Below, piece by piece: positions 1 through 8,842 of a DNA stretch of 64,000 bases. The notes beneath the pieces were generated by a model. That model did not search any database, was not told the origin of the DNA, and worked only from the letters and a program-made list of their open reading frames with translations. The DNA comes from [Mycobacterium] crassicus (lineage in GTDB: Bacteria > Actinomycetota > Actinomycetes > Mycobacteriales > Mycobacteriaceae). A program made the translations under genes and the position numbers. Where the stretch lies: positions 1,923,397 through 1,987,396 of the forward strand of contig NZ_CP084029.1 of the NCBI RefSeq assembly GCF_020181615.1, given 5' to 3'. Position 1 is the first letter of the stretch, and each line of letters starts with the position of its first letter.

Positions 1-138
1 GGTATGTGCTGCATCGAAGACGATCACCTCGGCGTCATCCCCAACAATCCAGATGTTGTTGTCGACGTCCCAACTGCCGCCGTCGAGTTCGAAAGTGCCG
101 CTGGTCACGACCCGCTGGATCGGATCACCCGAGCTCAC
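1..138 (-). CDS. MBL-fold metallo-hydrolase, N-terminal part (cut by window edge)
   Basis: Only the first 46 codons are present; the gene runs off the left edge. The start is a GTG that overlaps the mscR stop by 4 nt (GTGA), so the two are translationally coupled. The peptide opens with a segment rich in Gly, Asp and Trp followed by IWIVG and VIVFDAAHT, which is the usual N-terminal strand pattern of the small metallo-beta-lactamase-fold proteins found next to mscR in mycobacteria (Rv2260 position). The family binds two metals through an HxHxDH motif, but that motif lies outside the window and cannot be checked. A role with MscR in formaldehyde or mycothiol-thioester metabolism is inferred from position only. 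Confidence 0.8.
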   Translation of the reverse strand, partial: MSSGDPIQRVVTSGTFELDGGSWDVDNNIWIVGDDAEVIVFDAAHT

Positions 139-1220
139 AGCACCACCACCGAGCGCAGCACCGCCCCGCCGTGCATCTTGTCGAACGCCGCCTCGACTTC
201 GGCCAGCCCGATACGTTCGGTGACGAACTTCTCCAGCGGCAGGCGGCCCTGCAGATACAGGCTGATCATCGTGGGGAAATCGCGTTCGGGCAGGCAGTCG
301 CCGTACCAGGACGATTTCAAGGATCCGCCGCGGGAGAAGAAGTCGACCAGCGGCATCTCCAGGCGCATGTCCGGGGTCGGAACACCCACCAGCACCACGG
401 TTCCGGCCAGATCCCGGGCGTAGAACGCCTGCTTCCAGGTTTCGGGGCGCCCGACCGCGTCGATCACCACGTCGGCACCGAACCCATCGGTGAGCTCCGC
501 GATCGCCTCGACCACATCCTGGGTGCGGGCGTTGACGGTGTCGGTGGCACCGAAGTCGCGGGCCCAGGCCAGTTTGGTGTCGTCGGTGTCCACGGCGATG
601 ATCCGGCGGGCACCGACCAGGGCCGCCCCGGCGATCGCGGCATCACCGACCCCACCGCAGCCGATCACCGCCACGGTGTCATCACGGGTGAGGGCGCCGG
701 TGTTGATCGCCGCACCCAGACCGGCCATCACCCCGCAGCCCAGCAGCCCGGCCACCGCCGGATCGGCCGTGGCGTCGACCTTGGTGCACTGCCCCTCATG
801 CACCAAGGTCTTGTCGGCGAACGCCCCGATACCCAGCGCCGGGGTGAGCTCGGTGCCATCGGTGAGGGTCATCGGCACCGAGGCGTTGAAGGTGTCAAAA
901 CACAGGTGCGGGCGGCCGCGCTTGCAGGCCCGGCACTGCCCGCACACCGCACGCCAGTTCAGCACCACGAAATCACCGGGGGCCACCGCGGTCACCGCCG
1001 AACCCACCGCCTCCACCGTGCCGGAAGCCTCATGACCCAACAGGAACGGATAGGAGTCGTTGATACCCCCGTCCCGATAGGTCAGATCGGTATGGCACAC
1101 CCCGCAAGCGATCACCTTGACCACCACGTCGTGGGGTCCGGGGTCCGGGATCACGATCTCGGTCACCTCGACCGGTTGGCCCTTTTCCCGGGAGATCACG
1201 CCGCGCACAGTCTGACTCAT
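135..1220 (-). CDS. mscR: S-(hydroxymethyl)mycothiol dehydrogenase (class III-type alcohol dehydrogenase)
   Basis: Zinc-dependent medium-chain dehydrogenase of 361 aa that oxidises the formaldehyde-mycothiol adduct (and acts as nitrosomycothiol reductase) with NAD in the cytoplasm. Visible landmarks: catalytic-zinc ligands in GVCHTD (Cys42) and GHEASG (His63), a structural-zinc Cys cluster [15 protein letters not shown] around residues 90-105, and a Rossmann motif GCGGVGDAA near residue 185. Length equals the mycobacterial MscR/AdhE2 family. The start ATG has GAGG a few bases upstream. It lies 10 nt downstream of the amidohydrolase stop and overlaps the following MBL gene by 4 nt, so the three probably share a transcript. 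Closely related MDR alcohol dehydrogenases are the only realistic alternative. Confidence 0.9.
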   Translation of the reverse strand: MSQTVRGVISREKGQPVEVTEIVIPDPGPHDVVVKVIACGVCHTDLTYRDGGINDSYPFLLGHEASGTVEAVGSAVTAVAPGDFVVLNWRAVCGQCRACKRGRPHLCFDTFNASVPMTLTDGTELTPALGIGAFADKTLVHEGQCTKVDATADPAVAGLLGCGVMAGLGAAINTGALTRDDTVAVIGCGGVGDAAIAGAALVGARRIIAVDTDDTKLAWARDFGATDTVNARTQDVVEAIAELTDGFGADVVIDAVGRPETWKQAFYARDLAGTVVLVGVPTPDMRLEMPLVDFFSRGGSLKSSWYGDCLPERDFPTMISLYLQGRLPLEKFVTERIGLAEVEAAFDKMHGGAVLRSVVVL

Positions 1221-1230
1221 GGCCTCAACC

Positions 1231-3042
1231 CTAGGTGGCCGCTGCGGTGCCCTGCGCCGGTACCTCTGCTTGCGTGGCCGCCATGTTCGGGGCGGGAGTG
1301 CGGGTATCGGCGCGCAGGAAGCCTCCGGTGCGCTGCACCCCGAGCACCTCGGTGGGCTGTCCGTCGCGAACCACGGCCTGCCCCGAGATGAAGACCGCGG
1401 TGACCGCGTCGTCGTTGCGGTTCACCATGCGCGACAGCCCGCCATACGGCGCGAAGGACTCCTCGGCGTAGTCCTCCAGGGTGGCGTCGAGGTGCTCGGG
1501 GTCGAGCACCAGGACGTCGGCGCGGTCGCCGACCCGCAGGTGGCCGGCGTCGATCCGGTACCAGTCAGCCAGCTCGCCGGTCAGCCGGTGCACCGCCTGC
1601 TCGACGGTCAGGAACGGCTGACCGTCCCGTTCCGCGTCGACGACGTGGCGCAGCAACCGCAGGCCCATGTTGTAGAACGCCATGTTGCGCAGGTGGGCGC
1701 CGGCATCCGAAAAGCCCATCTGGATACCCGGTTCCGCGGCGATCTTGCGGAGCATCTCGGGCCGGTGGTTGGAGATCGTGGTGCGCCACCGCAGCGCGGT
1801 GCCGTGTTCGAGCACCAGGTCGAAGAACGCGTCGACCGGATGCACCCCGCCGCGGTCGACCCCGACCTGACCGAAGGACTTCCCGATCACCGTCGCGTCG
1901 GGGCAGTCGACGATCTCGGCGTCGAAGAAATCGCGATGCCAGACCCGCGGACCGTACTTGTTCTCGTAGTCCTTGCGGAAGCGTCGCCGGTAGTCCTCGT
2001 CACGCATCAACTCGTCGCGTTCGACGTACTCCCGCAGGTGCAGCGCCTCAGCGCCCGAGCCGAACTCTTCGAAGATCACCAGGTCGATTCCGTCGGCGTA
2101 CACCTCGAACGGCACCGGCAGGTGCTGCCAGCGGAAGTCGGCGCCCAGCTTGTTCAGCGCACGCGCCGCCTTGGTCATCAGCGGGACGGCCGCCGGGTTG
2201 GCCTTGACGTCGGCAGCGGCCAGCAGGCTGGTCTTGAGCGGCCGGCGGAAGATCCCCAGCGCCTGAGCCAGCTGGGACACCAGGTCGAAGGGGTTCTTGA
2301 CGTCCGGCCCGGCCTGCAGGACGCGCCCGCTGCGGCGCAGCTTGGACTTGAGACGGCGAAGTTCCTTGGCCTTGGCATAGGTCGACGGCAGAGTGCGTGA
2401 CCGACAGGTCTCCCCGTCGAGCTTGTCGAAAAGCAGTTGTTGGGAAGACATTCCGACGAACCCGGCCTGCAGCGCCTCGTCCAGCATGGCCTCCATTCGG
2501 GCCTGTTCGGCCGCCGTCGGCCGGACATCGGCTCGGGTGGCGCGATCCAGGCCCATGGTCGCGGCACGCATGTCCGAATGCCCGATGAAGGCGCTCACAT
2601 TCGGGCCGAGCGGGAGTCGCTCCAACGCGGCGATGTAGTCCGCACAGCTCGACCACGTCTTGAACTCATTGATGGTGTCGACCACATATTGGCGTGGGAT
2701 GGCCTCCACCCGCCCGAAGATATCGCCGGCGTCGGAGCCGTCGACGTGGATGGTCGACAGCGAGCAGGAGCCCACCAGCACCGTCGTCACGCCGTGCCGC
2801 ACGGACTCCGACAGGGCGGGAGCTGCGAGCACCTCCACGTCGTAGTGGGTGTGGATGTCGATCAGCCCGGGCAGCACCCACTTTCCGGCGGCGTCGATCA
2901 CCTGATCGCAGCCCGTCTCGTCGAGGGGTTCGGCGGTGATGGCGGCGATGTGCCCGTCGCGGATACCGATGTTGCGGATCGCCGAGGCGGCGCCGGTGCC
3001 GTCGAACCACCGGCCGTCGCGGATGACGGTGTCAAAGCTCAC
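1231..3042 (-). CDS. Amidohydrolase family protein (N-acyl-D-amino-acid deacylase-like)
   Basis: About 603 aa if started at the GTG at 3042, which has AAAGGAA five bases upstream; a GTG at 3057 in the same frame lies upstream of that site and is less likely. The N-terminus ([15 protein letters not shown]) and the metal motif IDIHTHYD around residue 60 are typical of the D-aminoacylase/dihydroorotase-like amidohydrolases, and the C-terminal part carries the [11 protein letters not shown] strand that closes the composite beta-sandwich. The family hydrolyses N-acyl-D-amino acids or cyclic amides; the substrate here is unknown. It is divergent from an AraC-type regulator with two direct repeats between them, which suggests inducible control. 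It looks like an insertion next to the otherwise conserved mscR pair. Confidence 0.8.
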   Translation of the reverse strand: MSFDTVIRDGRWFDGTGAASAIRNIGIRDGHIAAITAEPLDETGCDQVIDAAGKWVLPGLIDIHTHYDVEVLAAPALSESVRHGVTTVLVGSCSLSTIHVDGSDAGDIFGRVEAIPRQYVVDTINEFKTWSSCADYIAALERLPLGPNVSAFIGHSDMRAATMGLDRATRADVRPTAAEQARMEAMLDEALQAGFVGMSSQQLLFDKLDGETCRSRTLPSTYAKAKELRRLKSKLRRSGRVLQAGPDVKNPFDLVSQLAQALGIFRRPLKTSLLAAADVKANPAAVPLMTKAARALNKLGADFRWQHLPVPFEVYADGIDLVIFEEFGSGAEALHLREYVERDELMRDEDYRRRFRKDYENKYGPRVWHRDFFDAEIVDCPDATVIGKSFGQVGVDRGGVHPVDAFFDLVLEHGTALRWRTTISNHRPEMLRKIAAEPGIQMGFSDAGAHLRNMAFYNMGLRLLRHVVDAERDGQPFLTVEQAVHRLTGELADWYRIDAGHLRVGDRADVLVLDPEHLDATLEDYAEESFAPYGGLSRMVNRNDDAVTAVFISGQAVVRDGQPTEVLGVQRTGGFLRADTRTPAPNMAATQAEVPAQGTAAAT

Positions 3043-3100
3043 GGGAGTTCCTTTCACGCTGGATGCTGCTCACAGCATGGCCCGCGGCGTCGGCGAAGTC

Positions 3101-3138
3101 TTGACTTCTGCGGACATTTCTTTGACAGTTGCGGACAT
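3101..3138. promoter_or_regulatory. Direct-repeat operator candidate for the AraC regulator
   Basis: Two copies of TTGACnnnTGCGGACAT, at 3101-3117 and 3122-3138, lie in the same orientation with a 21-bp period (two helical turns). They sit between the divergent amidohydrolase and AraC-type genes, and the second copy overlaps the proposed ATG of the regulator. Paired direct repeats about 21 bp apart are the normal arrangement of AraC-family binding sites. Binding by this particular protein is inferred. Confidence 0.6.
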
Positions 3139-4183
3139 GTCGGTGGTACGTGGGACGGCGCTGTCGGGTTACCCGGAACTGGTCGCCGAACTCGGCGGCG
3201 ATCCGGCGGAGTTGTTGGCCACTGCCGGGGTACCGCCCGCGGCGGTCGGAACACACGAGGTGTTCGTGCCGTACCGCGCGGTGATCCTGGCTGTCGAGAA
3301 CGCCGCGAGTGCGACCTCGTGTCCGGATTTCGGGCGACGGCTGGCACTGCGCCAAGACATCGGAAACTTCGGGCCGCTGGGGGTTGCGGCGCGCACCGCC
3401 GCCACCGTCGGCGGCGCGTTCGCGATCGTGGAACGGTTCTTGTCCGCCTACAGTCCGGCGATCTCGGCGCGTATTCAACCGGGGGGCAGTAGCACCGAGT
3501 CGTTCTATGCCTTCGAGGTGCTGATCGAGCGGTCACCGCCGCACCCGCAGACCACCGAGCTGTCACTGGGGGTGTCGCTGGGCATCATGCGGATGATGTT
3601 CGACGCCCCGTACGCACCGCTGTCGGTTCACCTTCCACATGAGCCGTTGACCCCGGTGCGTGATTACCTGACCTACTTCGGCTGCCGGCCCTACTTCGCC
3701 CAACCGGTCGCGGGTTTCACGTTTCGCACCGCCGATCTGGACCGGCCAATACACCGTTCACCGCACCATGAGCCCTACGCCCATCAGGCCATCGTGCAGT
3801 ACCTGCACGGTATCGCCGCCGAGTCGCCCGGCCTGGCCGCGTCCGTGCGCGCCATGGCCCGCCAACTGCTTCCCACCGGCACGGTGACCCTGGAGTTGAT
3901 CGCGGACGAGCTGGGTCTGCACCCCAAGGCGCTGCACCGGGGGCTGGCCGCCGAACAGACCACGTTCGCCGCCCTGGTCGACGGTGTCCGCCGCGACGCC
4001 GCCGACCGCTACCTGCGCGACACCGATATCAGCCTGGCCCATCTGACCCGCGAACTCGGGTACGCCGAGCAGAGTGTGCTCAGCCGGTCCTGCCAGCGCT
4101 GGTTCGGGTGCAGCCCGACCAGTCATCGCAAGGCGGTTCGCGCCGCTATCCGGACGGAAGCCGGGCTCGGCGGCCGCGGCTAG
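3137..4183 (+). CDS. AraC/XylS-family transcriptional regulator with arabinose-binding-like sensor domain
   Basis: 348 aa from the ATG at 3137. Residues of about 25-200 resemble the Arabinose_bd-type N-terminal sensor domain of OruR/VirS-like regulators (GNFGPLGVAARTAATVGGAF; YFGCRPYFAQPVAGFTF). The last ~90 residues form the two AraC helix-turn-helices (LELIADELGLHPKALHR and ISLAHLTRELGYAEQSVLSRSCQRWFG). Regulators of this type are usually activators of neighbouring catabolic genes responding to a hydrophobic or amino-acid-like ligand. It is divergent from the amidohydrolase, with a direct-repeat operator candidate between them. The reading frame stays open upstream to 2936, inside the amidohydrolase, so the start is a judgement based on family length; the second operator copy overlapping the ATG leaves some doubt. 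Confidence 0.82.
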   Translation: MSVVRGTALSGYPELVAELGGDPAELLATAGVPPAAVGTHEVFVPYRAVILAVENAASATSCPDFGRRLALRQDIGNFGPLGVAARTAATVGGAFAIVERFLSAYSPAISARIQPGGSSTESFYAFEVLIERSPPHPQTTELSLGVSLGIMRMMFDAPYAPLSVHLPHEPLTPVRDYLTYFGCRPYFAQPVAGFTFRTADLDRPIHRSPHHEPYAHQAIVQYLHGIAAESPGLAASVRAMARQLLPTGTVTLELIADELGLHPKALHRGLAAEQTTFAALVDGVRRDAADRYLRDTDISLAHLTRELGYAEQSVLSRSCQRWFGCSPTSHRKAVRAAIRTEAGLGGRG

Positions 4184-4194
4184 GCTGGCCTGCG

Positions 4195-5055
4195 ATGTCT
4201 GCTCTCGACGCCCGCCCAGCCCGCCCAACCCGCCCAGCCCTCGCCGCCCTCGACGACTGGCCGGTCGCTAACGCAGCTGCCGCGGTGATCGGTCCCGACG
4301 GGGTGTTGGCCACCCACGGCGACACTGCCCGGCCGTTCTATCTGGCGTCGGTGACCAAACCGCTGGTTGCCCGCGCGGTGCAGGTCGCGGTCGAGGAGGG
4401 GGCCATCGAGCTGGATACCCCGGCCGGCCCGCCAGGGGCCACCGTGCGGCATCTGCTCGCGCACGCCTCCGGGCTGTCGGCGGACTCCGATCGGGTGCTG
4501 GCCAAGCCCGGCACCCGAAGGGTGTACTCCAACCACGGCTTCGCGGTGCTGGCCGCCGCGGTGCAGGAGGCCTCGGAGATCGAGTTCGGTCGCTACCTGG
4601 CCGAAGCGGTGTTCGAGCCGCTGGGCATGTCGGCCAGCCGGTTGGACGGTGGCGCCGCGGCCGCCGGCTTCGGGGGTACCTCGACGGTCGCCGACCTGGC
4701 CGCCTTCGCCGGGGACCTGCTCACGCCGGTCACGGTGTCGCCGCAGCTGCATGCCGAGGCCACCGCTGTGCAGTTTCCCGGTCTGGACGGCGTATTGCCT
4801 GGCTACGGGCCGCAGCGGCCCAACGACTGGGGGCTGGGCTTTGAGATTCGCGACGGTAAAACCCCGCACTGGACGGGTGCGGCGAACTCGGCGCGGACAT
4901 TCGGCCATTTCGGCCAGTCAGGCACTCTGATCTGGGCTGATCCGGTGATCCAGCGGGCTCTGGTGGTGCTCACCGACCGTGACTTCGGGGACTGGGTGAC
5001 GCCCCGATGGCCGGAGCTGGCGGATGCGGTCGTGTCGGCGTACGGCCGGGACTAG
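4195..5055 (+). CDS. Serine hydrolase of the beta-lactamase/penicillin-binding-protein-like family
   Basis: 286 aa starting at ATG 4195, just after the AraC gene. The SxxK motif is in ASVTKPL (around residue 52), the second motif YxN in VYSNHGF (around residue 105), and a C-terminal GHFGQSG probably provides the third motif, so the class-C beta-lactamase/esterase fold and Ser nucleophile look intact. Position and size match Rv2257c of M. tuberculosis. Family members hydrolyse esters, peptides or beta-lactams; substrate is unknown. No convincing signal peptide is seen, so it is probably cytoplasmic. The N-terminus contains a short run of Arg-Pro/Ala-Arg-Pro repeats, encoded by a CCCGCCCA-like local repeat. 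Confidence 0.8.
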   Translation: MSALDARPARPTRPALAALDDWPVANAAAAVIGPDGVLATHGDTARPFYLASVTKPLVARAVQVAVEEGAIELDTPAGPPGATVRHLLAHASGLSADSDRVLAKPGTRRVYSNHGFAVLAAAVQEASEIEFGRYLAEAVFEPLGMSASRLDGGAAAAGFGGTSTVADLAAFAGDLLTPVTVSPQLHAEATAVQFPGLDGVLPGYGPQRPNDWGLGFEIRDGKTPHWTGAANSARTFGHFGQSGTLIWADPVIQRALVVLTDRDFGDWVTPRWPELADAVVSAYGRD

Positions 5056-5180
5056 CCAAACAGGCGTCTCACAAGGCACAATAGACACATACGACACTAA
5101 ATAAACAGCAGTATCAGTGCTCTAGGACTCCACCAGGTCGCTTGGGGAAGACGTCCCTCGTGGATCCGAAGGAGCAACTG

Positions 5181-5702
5181 ATGCGCGCGACGAATCAATT
5201 CGCCGACGTGACCAGCGGTGTGGTGTACATCCACGCATCGCCCGCTGCGGTGTGCCCGCATGTCGAGTGGGCACTGACGTCGACCTTGGGGTCTCGTACC
5301 GCACCGGCGAAGCTGAACTGGACGCCGCAGCCGGCGATGCCGGGGCAGTTGCGTGCGGTCATCAACTGGGTCGGCCCGGTGGGCACCGGCGGTCGGCTGG
5401 CCAGCGCACTGCGCTCGTGGTCGGTGTTGCGTTTCGAGGTCACCGAGGATCCCAGCGCCGGGGTGGACGGCCAGCGGTTCAGCCACACCCCGCAGCTGGG
5501 TTTGTGGAGCGGTGCGATGAGTGCCAACGGTGACGTGATGGTCGGGGAGATGCGGCTGCGCACCATGATGGCGGCCGGCGCCGACGCGTTGGCCGCGGAG
5601 CTGGAAACGGTGCTGGGCACCGCCTGGGACCAAGCGCTGGAGGCCTACCGCGACGGCGGCGACGGCGCGGAGGTGGCCTGGCTCAGCCGCGGCGTCGGCT
5701 GA
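5181..5702 (+). CDS. DUF3145 domain-containing protein
   Basis: 173 aa, starting at ATG 5181 with AAGGAG six bases upstream. The conserved opening segment (TSGVVYIHASPAAVCPHVEWAL) and the internal stretch around WSVLRFEVTEDPSAGVDG mark the actinobacterial DUF3145 family; the M. tuberculosis counterpart by position is Rv2256c. No catalytic motif is visible and the function is unknown. It stands alone on the plus strand, converging with the diacylglycerol kinase gene. The 125-bp upstream region is comparatively AT-rich (ACACTAAATAAACAGC) and probably carries its promoter. Confidence 0.85.
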   Translation: MRATNQFADVTSGVVYIHASPAAVCPHVEWALTSTLGSRTAPAKLNWTPQPAMPGQLRAVINWVGPVGTGGRLASALRSWSVLRFEVTEDPSAGVDGQRFSHTPQLGLWSGAMSANGDVMVGEMRLRTMMAAGADALAAELETVLGTAWDQALEAYRDGGDGAEVAWLSRGVG

Positions 5703-5709
5703 GTTCCCG

Positions 5710-6621
5710 CTACTGGGGCCGCAGGATCTGCAGCGCGCCCGGTACCGCTGACACCGTGACCGGCAGCGGCGCGACGTAGTCCCCGTCGGCATAGGCGTTG
5801 ATCCCGGGACACTCGACCCGAATCGCTTTGGCCCGCCGGGTGCTCACCTCGTCAAGGTTCACGTGGGTGCCCTTGAACACGGTGGGGAACAGCCGGATCA
5901 GCTTGGTGCGGGAACCCGAGTGCACCATGGTGACGTCGAGCAGGCCGTCGGAGTGATCGGCGCCCGGGCAGATCAGCATCCCGCCGCCATAGCTGCGGGT
6001 GTTGCCGAACGCCGCCATGGTCAGTTCGATGTCCAACGGCTCGTCGTCGTCGAATGTCAGCCGGAAGGGCAGCAGCCGTAGCTTGGAGAGCTCGGCCACC
6101 ATGGCGACGTTGTAGCGCATTCGGCCGTGCGGCCAACGCATCCGGTTGACCCGGTCGCTGACCAACGAGTCGAATCCGGCCGCCATCACGGTGCCGAACC
6201 AGTTCGGTGCGGCACCGTCGCCGACGATGCGGCCCAGGTCCACCGTCGTGGTCCGGCCGTCGGCGACGATGTCGGCGGCCGCCTCGGGATCGCCGGTGGG
6301 CAGGCCGTATTCGCGGGCATGGTCGTTGCCGGTGCCGGCCGGGATGATCCCCAGCGGTATGTCGCCCAGTGCCAGGACCTGCAGTGCCAGCGAGATCACG
6401 CCGTCGCCGCCGGCGACGACCACCGCGTCGGTACCGGCGGCCAGGGCCTCGTCGAGCAGCTGTCGCGCGTGCTGCGGGTCGGAGCCGACGAGGTGATTGA
6501 CGTCGACGCCGCGCCGCTGGAACTGTGCGAGGGCCCGTTCGGCGGCGTGCCGGGAATTGCCGTGCCCGGCGGCCGGATTGGTCAGCAGCGTGACCCGGCT
6601 GATCTCGCGGTGGGGGTTCAC
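5710..6621 (-). CDS. Diacylglycerol kinase-family lipid kinase
   Basis: 303 aa from a GTG start that overlaps the upstream oxidase stop by 4 nt (GTGA). It phosphorylates diacylglycerol or a related lipid alcohol with ATP. The DAGK catalytic signature is clear: TNPAAGHG near residue 15, VVAGGDGVISLALQ near residue 75 and IPLGIIPAGTGNDHAREYG near residue 95. The C-terminal beta-sandwich contains GGGMLICPGADHSDGLLDV. The position corresponds to Rv2252, for which a phosphatidylinositol-mannoside-related lipid kinase role has been described. The open frame extends about 130 codons upstream but that part lies inside the oxidase gene and is not used. Confidence 0.88.
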   Translation of the reverse strand: MNPHREISRVTLLTNPAAGHGNSRHAAERALAQFQRRGVDVNHLVGSDPQHARQLLDEALAAGTDAVVVAGGDGVISLALQVLALGDIPLGIIPAGTGNDHAREYGLPTGDPEAAADIVADGRTTTVDLGRIVGDGAAPNWFGTVMAAGFDSLVSDRVNRMRWPHGRMRYNVAMVAELSKLRLLPFRLTFDDDEPLDIELTMAAFGNTRSYGGGMLICPGADHSDGLLDVTMVHSGSRTKLIRLFPTVFKGTHVNLDEVSTRRAKAIRVECPGINAYADGDYVAPLPVTVSAVPGALQILRPQ

Positions 6622-8246
6622 GGGATCAGTTTGCCGGGGTTGAGGATTCCCGCCGGGTCCAGCGTGGCCTTCACCGCGCGCAGCACCTGTACGCCCAGCT
6701 CGCCGACCTCGTCGCGCATCCAGGGCCGGTGATCGGCGCCGACGGCATGGTGGTGGGTGATGGTCCCGCCGGTGGCCATGATCGCTTCGCCGGCAGCGGT
6801 TTTGGCGGCACGCCACTGCTCGATCGGGTTGCCGCGCTGCCCGGCGACAACAGTGAAGTACAGCGACGCGCCGGTGGGGTAGACGTGCGAGATGTGGCAC
6901 ATCACCAGGGCGGGGGTGCCGCTGTCGGCCAAGGCGGTGGTGAGTGCCTCGGTGACGGCGGTCTTCAGGGCGGCGATGTTGGACCAATTGGTGGCGGTTT
7001 CCAGTGTTTCGCACAGCGCGCCGGCGGCCAGCAGTGCATCGCGCAGGTAGGGCGCGGCGAATCGTCCGTGCTCCCAGGCCCGCGCCGGCTGTTCGCCCAG
7101 CGACACGCCGCCGTGGGCGGTCAACAGTGCCCGGGTTTCGGTGTGGCGGCTCTCGGTGTGCTCGGCGGTGCCCTCGAACAGCGTGACCGCCAGGCAGCCG
7201 CCGGTGATCTGCTGCTCGCCGATCTGCTCGGTGCTGGCCAGGTTGACGCCGGTCTCGGCCTCATCGGAGAGGCGGACGACGGTCGGGCCGGTGCCGGTCT
7301 GGGTGATCGCCCGCAGGGCCGCAGCGCCGGTGGCGAAGTCCGGGAACGACCACGCCTCATAGCGGGTCGTCGCCGGGACCGGGTGCACCCGCACCCGTAC
7401 CCGGGTGATGACACCGAACACACCCTCGGAACCGACCAGCAACTGGCGCAGGTCCGGGCCGGCGGCCGAGGCCGGGGCGCGGCCCAGGTCCAGCACGCCG
7501 GCCGGGGTGATCGCCCGCAGCCCCCGGACCATGTCGTCGAACCGGCCGTAGCCGGCCGAGTCCTGGCCGGACGACCGGGTGGCGGCGAACCCGCCGAGGG
7601 TGGCGAACTGGAAGCTCTGCGGAAAATGCCCCAGCGAGAACCCCCGCTCACCGAGCAGGCGCTCGGCGTCCGGCCCGGTGACCCCGGCGCCGAACTCGGC
7701 CTCGCCGGAGACCTCGTCGAGACTCAGCAGTTGATCGAACCGGCGCAGGTCCAGCGACACCACGGCAGTGAAGTCGCCGCGGATCGGATCCAGCCCGCCG
7801 ACGACGCTGGTACCGCCACCGAACGGGACGACGGCGATGCCGTGCCGGCTGCAGTAGTCCAAGATGGCGGCGACCTCGGCCTCGCCATCGGGGCCACCGG
7901 GAAGCAGCACCGCGTCCGGCGCATCCTGGGGTCCGGAGCTGTTGCGGCGCAACAGGTCCGGGGTCGATTTTCCTCCGGCGCGCAGCAGTCTTCCGGGCTG
8001 GTCGACACGACAGAACTGTTCGCCGACGATGGCTGTCAGCGCCTCCCGGTGGGTGTCGGCCAGCGCCGACGGCGTCAGCTGCACCTGACTCGGATCGGCT
8101 TCGGCGGCGGCGATGCCCTCGACGCCGAGCGCGGTCTTGAGCAGTCCGCGGATGCCGTCGGACAGCGGTTTGGCCGCCGCGGGGTCACCCCAGGCGTTCC
8201 ACTTCATCGGAGGGGTCAGGGAGTCCTGCGCATCGGGCGGCGTCAT
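6618..8246 (-). CDS. FAD-binding oxidase (alkyldihydroxyacetonephosphate synthase-like)
   Basis: 542 aa protein of the FAD_binding_4 / vanillyl-alcohol-oxidase type. The FAD-binding PP-loop segment is VVPFGGGTSVVGGLDP near residue 140, and the C-terminal half has the FAD-oxidase C region ending in LDPAGILNPGKLIP, the usual end of this family. Sequence pattern and position match Rv2251, annotated as an alkyl-DHAP-synthase-like flavoprotein; whether it makes ether lipids in mycobacteria is unproven. The first ATG (8246) is 17 bp from the divergent TetR start, so both genes may be leaderless; an internal ATG 14 codons later (MKWNAWGDP) is a possible alternative. It forms a coupled pair with the lipid kinase. 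Confidence 0.85.
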   Translation of the reverse strand: MTPPDAQDSLTPPMKWNAWGDPAAAKPLSDGIRGLLKTALGVEGIAAAEADPSQVQLTPSALADTHREALTAIVGEQFCRVDQPGRLLRAGGKSTPDLLRRNSSGPQDAPDAVLLPGGPDGEAEVAAILDYCSRHGIAVVPFGGGTSVVGGLDPIRGDFTAVVSLDLRRFDQLLSLDEVSGEAEFGAGVTGPDAERLLGERGFSLGHFPQSFQFATLGGFAATRSSGQDSAGYGRFDDMVRGLRAITPAGVLDLGRAPASAAGPDLRQLLVGSEGVFGVITRVRVRVHPVPATTRYEAWSFPDFATGAAALRAITQTGTGPTVVRLSDEAETGVNLASTEQIGEQQITGGCLAVTLFEGTAEHTESRHTETRALLTAHGGVSLGEQPARAWEHGRFAAPYLRDALLAAGALCETLETATNWSNIAALKTAVTEALTTALADSGTPALVMCHISHVYPTGASLYFTVVAGQRGNPIEQWRAAKTAAGEAIMATGGTITHHHAVGADHRPWMRDEVGELGVQVLRAVKATLDPAGILNPGKLIP

Positions 8247-8263
8247 GCGTTACAGTATTACAT

Positions 8264-8842
8264 ATGTTGTCAACCAGTAATGACGAACAGGTGGATGTCG
8301 GGGAGCGAATCCTCGAGGCCGCCGCGAGCTGCCTGCTCGCATTGGGGGTCGAACGGGTGACACTGGCGGCCATCGCGCGTCGCGCCGGGGTCAGTCGCCC
8401 CACCGTCTACCGGCGCTGGCCCGACAGCCGGTCGGTGATCGCCGCGTTGCTCACCGCACGGGTCACCGACGCCTGGGTGCAGGCACCCGACTCGGGGACC
8501 GGGCGAGTGGCATTGGTGACGCGGATGGTCGCGGTGGCTGCGCGGTTGCGCCGCGACGAAGTGGTGATGCAGGTGCTGTATCACGCACCGGATCTGGCGA
8601 TGGTCTACATCGCCGAGCGGTTGGGCTCGAGCCAGCGGCGCCTGATCGACGTCGCGGAGGTCGAACTGGCGGCCGCCCAGGCTGACGGCAGCGTCCGGTC
8701 GGGGGATCCGCGCCAACTGGCCGCGATGTGCCTGCTGATCACCCAATCGACGATTCAGTCGGCACAGGTCGTGGCACCGATCCTGGGCGAAGACGCGCTG
8801 GCCGCCGAACTGACCTACACACTGAACAGGTACCTGTCGTGA
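8264..8842 (+). CDS. TetR/AcrR-family transcriptional regulator
   Basis: 192 aa. The N-terminal TetR helix-turn-helix is clear (ILEAAASCLLALGVERVTLAAIARRAGVSRPTVYRRWPD, split here over residues 16-54). The C-terminal ligand domain has no specific recognisable family. The position corresponds to Rv2250c. It is divergent from the FAD oxidase with only 17 bp between the starts and overlaps glpD1 by 4 nt, so it may control itself, the oxidase-kinase pair and glpD1. The start codon lies in an 8-bp palindrome ACATATGT, which is too short to call an operator. Confidence 0.88.
   Translation: MLSTSNDEQVDVGERILEAAASCLLALGVERVTLAAIARRAGVSRPTVYRRWPDSRSVIAALLTARVTDAWVQAPDSGTGRVALVTRMVAVAARLRRDEVVMQVLYHAPDLAMVYIAERLGSSQRRLIDVAEVELAAAQADGSVRSGDPRQLAAMCLLITQSTIQSAQVVAPILGEDALAAELTYTLNRYLS

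Noticed and set aside
6..1391. 461-codon open frame antisense to mscR
   Set aside because: Composition is typical of a shadow frame (His, Gly, Arg-rich) and it runs opposite an intact dehydrogenase.
8261..8268. ACATATGT palindrome over the TetR start as an operator
   Set aside because: Only 8 bp; flanking bases show no dyad symmetry.
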